From the NCBI GenBank assembly GCA_030153605.1, contig JASKLO010000003.1:37308-101307 (forward strand): DNA of 64,000 nucleotides, in the 5' to 3' direction. Position numbers and translations under genes: made by a program. Origin of the DNA: Thermosipho sp. (in: thermotogales) (GTDB lineage Bacteria; Thermotogota; Thermotogae; Thermotogales; Fervidobacteriaceae). Numbering within the stretch: the first letter of the stretch is position 1; the number at the start of each line of letters is the position of its first letter. Shown in pieces: positions 58,909-64,000 of this stretch. Below the pieces are notes generated by a model. That model was not told where the DNA came from. It made no database searches and saw only the letters and a list, made by a program, of their open reading frames with translations.

Positions 58909-60584
58909 TATAACGCCTCCTTAATTTTTTCTTTTAAATTTTCAACTGAAAAAGGAAAGCCGTCATATTTTAATATCCTATTTGAAGTATCTATTCCGAA
59001 TTCCCTTCTTATTAAATTAGCAAATTGACCATTAACATTTTGTTCAACAAATACAACTTTTTTTGCTTTACTAAGATAATTTTCAGTTTCTTTAGGTAAA
59101 GGATAAACTTGTGGGAAGTGAATCATTGCAACTTTTTCAATATCTAATTCTTCAATTGCTTCTTTTAATATCTGTGATGTCGAACCCCATGAAATAAAAA
59201 GGTATTCATAATTTTCATCACCAAACAAAACAGGTTGGATTACTTCTTTTAAAATTTCATTTAATTTTCTCATTCTTTTGTTAACCATATCTACTCTTAC
59301 TTTAGGATTTTCAGTAATATGTCCAAATTCATCATGTTCATCGCTATCTACTCTTACTACGCCTTCACCATATCCAGGAATACCCCTTGGAGATATTCCA
59401 CTTTCAGTGATTTCGTATCTTTTGTAATCTTTAGTGGTTTTAATAATATATCTTTCTACTTGAATTTGAGGTAAATATTCAACATTATAAAAAGAATCCA
59501 AAAGGTATTGATCTGTTAGTACAAAAACAGGGACTTGAAATTTATCTGCAAAATTAAATGCTTTTGCTGATAAATAATAAGCTTCTTCTAAAGATGCTGG
59601 AGCAAAAATAATTCTTGGGAAAGTTCCATGTCCTGCATAGAGCACAAGATCTAAATCCCCTTGTTCAGTTCTTGTAGGAAGTCCAGTGGCTGGTCCAGGT
59701 CTTTGGCCAAGATGAACAACTATTGGAGTTTCTATCATTCCAGATAAACTGATAGCTTCTTCCATTAAAGCAAAACCTCCACCTGAAGTAGAAACAATCG
59801 CTCTTGCACCAGCATACCAAGCTCCTATTGCCATATTTGCAGCGGCTATTTCATCTTCTGCCTGATCAACAATAATATTGTATTTTTTTGAAGCCTTAGC
59901 AAGTTCAGTAAAAACTGCAGTTGCAGGAGACATAGGATATGAAGAAATAAAATTACATCCTCCAGAAATTGCACCTTTAGCAACTGCTTGAGATCCATTT
60001 AATAACATGTGTTTTTTTACATAACCATTTTTTTCGATTTGGAAATTTATATTTAGTTGCTTACCAATTTCATAACCTTTAATAATTGCTTTTAAATTGT
60101 TATCAATAACTTCTTCTCCTTTTTCCTTGAAATATTCGTATATAACTTCATCAATCACTGTTTTTTCCGCATTAATTATGCCAGACAGTATTCCCACTGC
60201 GACAGCATTTGCGTAGATAGAACTGCCGAGACTATTAGAAATTTCAAGTAAAGAAATTGGAATAGAGTTTTTTTCTTTAGATACAAAATTTTTTTCTCCA
60301 ATAATAATTGTATTATCACTTATCCTATCTCTTAATCTTTCAATTGCATTATTATTTAAAACAACTAAAAGATCAATTTTTTTTCTAAAAGATCTTACTG
60401 GTTTTGATGAGATTAAAATTTCAGTCGAATTATTGCCACCTCTAACTCTTGACATGTATTCTTTTGTTGCATATACATTGTATCCTGATTCTTTCGCAAT
60501 TTGTGTAAATAAATTTTCAACTGTTTGAATACCTTGACCAGCAGCACCACTAAGAACAATTGAAAAAATTTTTTTGTCTTTCAC
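58908..60584 (-). CDS. korA: 2-oxoacid:ferredoxin oxidoreductase, fused gamma-alpha subunit
   Basis: Residues 1-180 are a gamma domain ([35 protein letters not shown]), and from ~190 the alpha domain ([71 protein letters not shown]). This gamma-alpha fusion is common in KorA of anaerobes. I choose GTG at 60584 since the frame's first GTG (60593) is part of the GGAGTG ribosome site. Confidence 0.92.
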   Translation of the reverse strand: MKDKKIFSIVLSGAAGQGIQTVENLFTQIAKESGYNVYATKEYMSRVRGGNNSTEILISSKPVRSFRKKIDLLVVLNNNAIERLRDRISDNTIIIGEKNFVSKEKNSIPISLLEISNSLGSSIYANAVAVGILSGIINAEKTVIDEVIYEYFKEKGEEVIDNNLKAIIKGYEIGKQLNINFQIEKNGYVKKHMLLNGSQAVAKGAISGGCNFISSYPMSPATAVFTELAKASKKYNIIVDQAEDEIAAANMAIGAWYAGARAIVSTSGGGFALMEEAISLSGMIETPIVVHLGQRPGPATGLPTRTEQGDLDLVLYAGHGTFPRIIFAPASLEEAYYLSAKAFNFADKFQVPVFVLTDQYLLDSFYNVEYLPQIQVERYIIKTTKDYKRYEITESGISPRGIPGYGEGVVRVDSDEHDEFGHITENPKVRVDMVNKRMRKLNEILKEVIQPVLFGDENYEYLFISWGSTSQILKEAIEELDIEKVAMIHFPQVYPLPKETENYLSKAKKVVFVEQNVNGQFANLIRREFGIDTSNRILKYDGFPFSVENLKEKIKEAL

Positions 60585-60615
60585 TAAAATCACTCCTTTT
60601 AATAAGTTATACCTA

Positions 60616-60624
60616 ATTATATCA
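60616..60624 (-). promoter_or_regulatory. Extended -10 promoter of the korAB-heme protein operon
   Basis: Minus strand TGaTATAAT about 30 bases upstream of the korA start; -35 region is poor. It would drive all four genes down to 56856. Confidence 0.55.
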
Positions 60625-60680
60625 TTAAAAAATCAAAATAAAAAATTTAGTAGTTATGTAGATATATTTATATGTAAAAA

Positions 60681-61145
60681 TTAAATATCATTATTATCAA
60701 AAAGTTTCAGTTGGTCTTTTAATGATTTTTCCTTTCTAGATTTAAATCTTTTTATTACTGAAACAAACAATTTAGAATCTTCATCCATTATAAGCGAATC
60801 GAATATATCGGATTCATCGGCATCAATAAAAATGAATTCGCCATTAACAAATTTGGGAACATTAATTAGATATTTTTGTCCATAACCTTTTCTGTTTTTC
60901 CTTTCAACTGGGACAATTGCATTAATTTGAGTTAGTGCTTTTGCCGCAAGTTCAATAGTACCGTATTTCACCTGAAAATATTCAGCTAATTCCCTGAATG
61001 AAACCCATGGAGTTATTTTTCTTCCAACTGCAAGCGACATGCTATATAAATACAGATAAAGTCTTCCAGCATTGGCAGGCCTGGCTTTCATTGCAAATTG
61101 CAAAACAGGCATTGGAAAAATAACAAATCTTGATTTTACAACCAT
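60681..61145 (-). CDS. Winged-helix-type DNA-binding protein, possibly autoregulatory
   Basis: 154 residues. PANAGRLYLYLYSMSLAVGRKITPWVSFRELAEYFQVKYGTIELAAKALTQINAIV reads as a winged helix with helix-turn-helix SFRELAEYFQVKYGTIELAAKAL; the wing may be KNRKGYGQKYLI. The C-terminal part is acidic then basic. I do not know the family; the N-terminal helix resembles that of plasmid replication initiators, but nothing else here suggests a plasmid. Two identical 15-bp repeats flank its promoter. Confidence 0.6.
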   Translation of the reverse strand: MVVKSRFVIFPMPVLQFAMKARPANAGRLYLYLYSMSLAVGRKITPWVSFRELAEYFQVKYGTIELAAKALTQINAIVPVERKNRKGYGQKYLINVPKFVNGEFIFIDADESDIFDSLIMDEDSKLFVSVIKRFKSRKEKSLKDQLKLFDNNDI

Positions 61146-61161
61146 GAACTCACCTCACATC

Positions 61162-61176
61162 TATGTTTGTTCAACA
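61162..61176. repeat. Operator-like repeat, copy 1
   Basis: TATGTTTGTTCAACA, containing the dyad TGTT-n5-AACA. It lies between the -10 and the start codon of the minus-strand regulator gene. Confidence 0.55.
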
Positions 61177-61181
61177 CATTT

Positions 61182-61208
61182 ATTGTATCATACTCAAAAT
61201 TTCAAACA
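61182..61208 (-). promoter_or_regulatory. Promoter of the winged-helix gene
   Basis: Minus strand TTGTTT, 16 nt, TACAAT, with TGa before the -10. Bracketed by the two 15-bp repeats. Confidence 0.45.
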
Positions 61209-61236
61209 AACGCAAGTTATTAGCTGCCTATACATT

Positions 61237-61251
61237 TATGTTTGTTCAACA
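61237..61251. repeat. Operator-like repeat, copy 2
   Basis: Identical TATGTTTGTTCAACA, exactly 75 bases from copy 1, upstream of the minus-strand promoter and near the plus-strand promoter of the glycosyltransferase gene. Confidence 0.55.
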
Positions 61252-61279
61252 ATGTAATTTATCATCCATAAAAAAACAC

Positions 61280-61309
61280 TTAACAAAAACTACTTAAAAA
61301 TAGTATAAT
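61280..61309 (+). promoter_or_regulatory. Promoter of the glycosyltransferase gene
   Basis: TTAACA (61280-61285), 18 nt, TATAAT (61304-61309), 35 bases before the TTG start at 61345. Copy 2 of the 15-bp repeat lies 29 bases upstream of its -35. Confidence 0.55.
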
Positions 61310-61344
61310 AGACTTAGAATTTAAAAACAATGGAGGTGTCTTTT

Positions 61345-62436
61345 TTGTTTTACTATATCTTTATAGTATTTTCATACTTTCTTGGATGGTTTTTTTATAT
61401 TAATTATAAATTTGTTTTTAAATCCTCTTTTACAGATAATAAATACAAAATCTCTGTTATTATTCCCGCTCGAAATGAAGAAAGAAATTTACCTAAATTA
61501 TTAAATTCTTTATCACTTCAGACTTATCCTATACATGAAATTATTGTTGTAAATGATAATAGCACCGATAATACTTCAAATGTAGTTCAATCTTTCTATA
61601 ATGCTAAGCTAGTTAATTTAACTGACGATCCTCCCGATGATTGGCTTGGTAAGCCCTGGGCTTGTTGGAATGGTTTTAAAAGTTCTTCAGGAGACCTCCT
61701 GATTTTTATAGATGCTGATGTTGAACTTTCTAAATATGCAATTGAATCCTTAATTTCTTTATACGACAAACATAAAGGTTTGGTATCTGTTTGGCCTTAT
61801 CAGAGAATGGAAAAAAGATATGAACATTTTAATTATTTTTTCAATATTGGTGCTGTTACCTCAGCTACTATTTTAAAGATTTTCGGAAAATCAAAACATA
61901 TTGGTGCATTTGGGCCATTGGTTATAACTTCTAGAGAAGATTATATTAAAACCGGTGGTCATTCTGCTGTTAACTCTGAAATTGTTGAAGATTTAAAACT
62001 TGGCCAGGTATATATGGAAAATGGTATTTCAATAAATAATTATTTAGGTAATAGTTTAATTAAATTTCGAATGTATCCAAATGGTTTTAAGGAGCTATTT
62101 GAAGGTATCACAAAAAACATGGCTTCTGGATTAATGAGAAGCAATTTTACTAATACCTTTCTTATACTGATATGGTATTTAGGTATTCTTTATTCTTTTC
62201 CAATAAGCCTTTCATTGTTTAAAATTATTCACTACTTGAGCTATGTTATTCAATTTAGATTTTTAACTAAAAAGACTGGTGATTATGATTTATTAGATGC
62301 TTTCATATATCCAATATATTTTGTATTTTTCTTCTTTTCGCTTCTTATTTCTGTTTATAAAACTATTTTTCAGAAGAAAGTCACTTGGAAAAATAGAGAA
62401 GTAATATTTAATAATTCTAATCAAGCTGATGATTAA
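61345..62436 (+). CDS. Membrane-anchored family 2 glycosyltransferase (CrtQ-like)
   Basis: GT-A catalytic domain between membrane helices: SVIIPARNEERNLPKLLNSL, IIVVNDNSTDNT (DxD-type), LGKPWACWNGFKSSSGDLLIFIDADV, and a late EIVEDLKLGQVYMENG segment, an order shared with CrtQ (4,4'-diaponeurosporenoate glycosyltransferase). Three C-terminal helices. No carotenoid genes nearby, so the acceptor may be another lipid. GGAGGTG (61331-61337) overlaps the first codons of the longer frame, so TTG at 61345 is the start. Confidence 0.82.
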   Translation: MFYYIFIVFSYFLGWFFYINYKFVFKSSFTDNKYKISVIIPARNEERNLPKLLNSLSLQTYPIHEIIVVNDNSTDNTSNVVQSFYNAKLVNLTDDPPDDWLGKPWACWNGFKSSSGDLLIFIDADVELSKYAIESLISLYDKHKGLVSVWPYQRMEKRYEHFNYFFNIGAVTSATILKIFGKSKHIGAFGPLVITSREDYIKTGGHSAVNSEIVEDLKLGQVYMENGISINNYLGNSLIKFRMYPNGFKELFEGITKNMASGLMRSNFTNTFLILIWYLGILYSFPISLSLFKIIHYLSYVIQFRFLTKKTGDYDLLDAFIYPIYFVFFFFSLLISVYKTIFQKKVTWKNREVIFNNSNQADD

Positions 62437-62453
62437 TATTCTAGACTATTATT

Positions 62454-62714
62454 TCAAAAACCTGTGCAGCCGTAAAAATACATGTAAAGCATGTCTTTTT
62501 TTATAAATGCATTTTCTGGATCTTGAATATCAAAAATCACAATCCCATTATCATAATCAGCTACATATGCATAATTATTATCTACATATACCTCTGCAGC
62601 ATAATAAGTTGGAATTGTTTTAACAACATCATTTATGTTTAAATTTAAAGGATCAGAGACATCAATTATAATTAATCCTTCTGATAAGAATGAACAATTA
62701 ATTTTATCATTTTT
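62454..62714 (-). pseudogene. Remnant of an LVIVD-repeat (beta-propeller-like) protein
   Basis: Minus-strand translation gives 86 residues without a start codon: EGLIIIDVSDPLNLNINDVV, then AAEVYVDNNYAYVADYDNGIVIFDIQDPENAF and a C-terminal YMYFYGCTGF before TGA. The two 'G(L/I)VI.D(V/I).DP' units, with 'YAYVAD' between, are the LVIVD repeat signature of secreted propeller proteins. Upstream the frame meets a stop and there is no signal peptide, so only the 3' end survives. Confidence 0.65.
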
Positions 62715-62785
62715 TTAATAAATTTCAAAATAAAATGAATATGTTGATATAAAATTGATTATTCAAAAGTGTTTTAAACATGAAA

Positions 62786-62794
62786 TGGTATAAT
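62786..62794 (+). promoter_or_regulatory. Extended -10 promoter candidate for the EamA gene
   Basis: TGgTATAAT, a full extended -10, about 100 bases before the start codon. Confidence 0.4.
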
Positions 62795-62834
62795 GATTAT
62801 AAATAGTAATTTTTAAATGATCTCTTTATATAGA

Positions 62835-62863
62835 TTGACAATGTATTTAGAAAAATATTAAAT
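62835..62863 (+). promoter_or_regulatory. Second promoter candidate for the EamA gene
   Basis: Consensus TTGACA (62835-62840), 17 nt, TTAAAT (62858-62863), closer to the gene than the first candidate. Confidence 0.4.
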
Positions 62864-62894
62864 AGAAATTTGTATATCATATAGGAGGGATGCT

Positions 62895-63773
62895 ATGCAC
62901 TTTTTAGCTGCAGTTTTATCATCACTTTCATCATCAGTAACATCAATTTTTGGAAAATTGTCATATGTTTTAGGTGCATCACCAACCCAAATTTTGTTTA
63001 TTAGATTTTCAATTTCTTTTGTTATATCGTTTTTAGTTTTTTTAGTTTTAAAAAAGCGTTTTAAAATAAAGCATTTTTTCATCTTTGGCTTTTTAGGAAT
63101 TTTAAATTATGGTATTGCAGCTTATTTATTTTTTTACGGATTAAACTTTTTAAACCCTGCTTTTGCTACAGTAATATTTTTTACAAATCCAATTTTTGTC
63201 CTTATCTTTCAAATTGTATTTTATAAATATAGGCTAAATTACTTTAGTTTTATTTCTATAATAATTTCATTTATTGGGGTATTTTTAGCTAACTTAGGTG
63301 AAGTAAATCTTGTAGATAATAAGGATGTTATATTAGGGACTTTAATAGTTTTAGGAGCTTCTAGTTTGAATGCTTTGTTTATTACTATAACGGGAAGAAA
63401 AATTAAAAAAATTGATTCAGATACAATTGAAAATGTATTTTACACATTTTTTGGTACAGCCATCTATTATTTGTTAATTTCTATAATTACAAAAGAACTG
63501 TTTACTATAAAGTATGAGTATTTAAACTACGGTTTTATGCTAGCAATTTTCTCAACATTTATTCCTTTAACATTGAACTTCTTTTCTTTAAAAAAATTAG
63601 AATCACACTCTCTAGCAATTATAATGCCTCTTGAAATTGTTTTTGCTAGTTTATTATCTTTTCTTATATTTGGAGAGATGTTTAATATAATAAAGGTATT
63701 GGGATTTATTTTTGTAGGTATCGCGCCAATAATTGAAAATATAATGAATATAAAGGGTGAGAAAGATGCATAA
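62895..63773 (+). CDS. EamA/DMT family transporter
   Basis: 292 residues with about ten helices in two EamA repeats: LAAVLSSLSSSVTSIFGKLSYVLGASPTQILFIRF at the start of the first, and LIVLGASSLNALFITITGRKI starting the second, which ends SLAIIMPLEIVFASLLSFLIFGEMF, the classic 'a....l.Pv.a.l....lgE' block. Exports or imports small metabolites; substrate unknown. AGGAGGG precedes the ATG; eight-base overlap with the next gene. Confidence 0.88.
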   Translation: MHFLAAVLSSLSSSVTSIFGKLSYVLGASPTQILFIRFSISFVISFLVFLVLKKRFKIKHFFIFGFLGILNYGIAAYLFFYGLNFLNPAFATVIFFTNPIFVLIFQIVFYKYRLNYFSFISIIISFIGVFLANLGEVNLVDNKDVILGTLIVLGASSLNALFITITGRKIKKIDSDTIENVFYTFFGTAIYYLLISIITKELFTIKYEYLNYGFMLAIFSTFIPLTLNFFSLKKLESHSLAIIMPLEIVFASLLSFLIFGEMFNIIKVLGFIFVGIAPIIENIMNIKGEKDA

Positions 63774-64000
63774 AAAGATAGATATTTTTCAACTTGCAAA
63801 ATTACAAGCTTTATTATTCTTCCCAATAGGTATATTGTCAGGTTTTATTTATTCGATTGGAGGTTTAATTTATGATTTACTTAAAACCGGTTCAGTTAAT
63901 TTAGGATCATTCCTAGCATTTTTCGCTATTATAGGTATGCCAGTTTTATTTTATGTAATAGGATTTATACTTGGAATTGTAGAAGGATTTATGTTTAATA
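63766..64000 (+). CDS. Small membrane protein, 3' end cut by the window
   Basis: The open frame from ATG at 63766 runs to the window edge: LAKLQALLFFPIGILSGFIYSIGGLIYDLL, then LGSFLAFFAIIGMPVLFYVIGFILGIVEGFMFN. The pattern of two glycine-rich helices with 'IG.P..Y...GFI.G' recalls a widespread small membrane family of unknown function often ending 'YN..a...GGIe', but the end is not visible. GGGTGAG serves as ribosome site inside the EamA gene. Confidence 0.7.
   Translation, partial: MHKKIDIFQLAKLQALLFFPIGILSGFIYSIGGLIYDLLKTGSVNLGSFLAFFAIIGMPVLFYVIGFILGIVEGFMFN

Larger units (their letters stand above)
62437..62894. other. 458-bp gap holding a gene remnant and two promoter candidates
   Basis: This is the only gap over 300 bases. 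It contains the LVIVD-repeat remnant on the minus strand (62454-62714) and, after 62715, AT-rich sequence with promoter elements and the AGGAGGG of the EamA gene. No RNA gene recognised. Confidence 0.6.

Noticed and set aside
60681..61145. Plasmid-type replication initiator with iterons
   Set aside because: The N-terminal helix and flanking repeats are reminiscent, but there are only two repeats, no AT-rich origin beside DnaA boxes, and the surroundings are chromosomal.

Overview
The window is dense, AT-rich bacterial chromosome (around 30 % GC by eye) with short intergenic gaps, frequent ATGA/TAATG stop-start overlaps and strong GGAGG ribosome binding sites before ATG, TTG or GTG starts. The gene content points to the Thermotogota (Thermotogales), most likely a Thermosipho-like member. 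The main evidence is an Omp-alpha type 'toga' protein (SLH domain, long coiled coil, C-terminal membrane anchor), TrmB with a long C-terminal extension, a lone ECF ATPase, M42 peptidase, ferredoxin-linked 2-oxoacid oxidoreductases and a pilus/secretin locus ending in Memo and ComEA. I saw no rRNA, tRNA, CRISPR array, IS element or prophage.

Layout: 1-4.4 kb, trmB, gpsA, then an incomplete Mrp-type antiporter group (E, F, G and an MbhD-like subunit fused to a solute-binding-like domain) and an M42 aminopeptidase. 4.4-8.8 kb, an operon with a DtxR-fold regulator, DUF4911 protein, secreted phosphoesterase, cobalamin adenosyltransferase and histidine ammonia-lyase. 8.8-10 kb, an MFS transporter. 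10-20.4 kb (minus), one long probable operon from ahcY to rpsT and a small acidic protein: RNase G, a TGS-type nucleoside kinase, a degraded amidase-like protein, GerMN protein, Hfq, HflX, M23 peptidase and MetK. 20.5-24.1 kb, dCMP deaminase, KorB/KorC without an alpha subunit, undecaprenol kinase and Omp-alpha. 24.1-26 kb, transketolase (minus).

26.1-36.9 kb is one co-directional run: flavin reductase, methyltransferase, ECF ATPase, then PilC, a pseudopilin, PilM, PilN, a frameshifted PilO, a PilP-position protein, a 1267-residue secretin, Memo and a double ComEA. It meets ftsI-ftsL-rsmH tail to tail. 40-46.8 kb (minus) is a purine-salvage/degradation operon: adenine deaminase, xanthine dehydrogenase Mo subunit, an uncharacterised PLP enzyme and 8-oxoguanine deaminase. 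47-51 kb encodes an OppBCDF-type transporter without a binding protein. 51-56 kb holds uvrC, gcvH and feoAB with a Fur-like operator.

56.8-60.6 kb (minus) is the most unusual region. A ferredoxin oxidoreductase (gamma-alpha fusion plus beta) is followed, with 15- and 22-nt gaps, by a 124-residue four-helix protein with two HX13H di-heme motifs and a secreted protein made of three cytochrome-b5-like domains. This looks like a small electron-transfer module in a lineage generally thought of as cytochrome-poor. The window ends with a self-flanked winged-helix-type regulator, a glycosyltransferase, a decayed LVIVD-repeat gene, an EamA transporter and a cut-off membrane protein. Promoters across the window share an extended -10 core, TGnTA(T/A)AAT.
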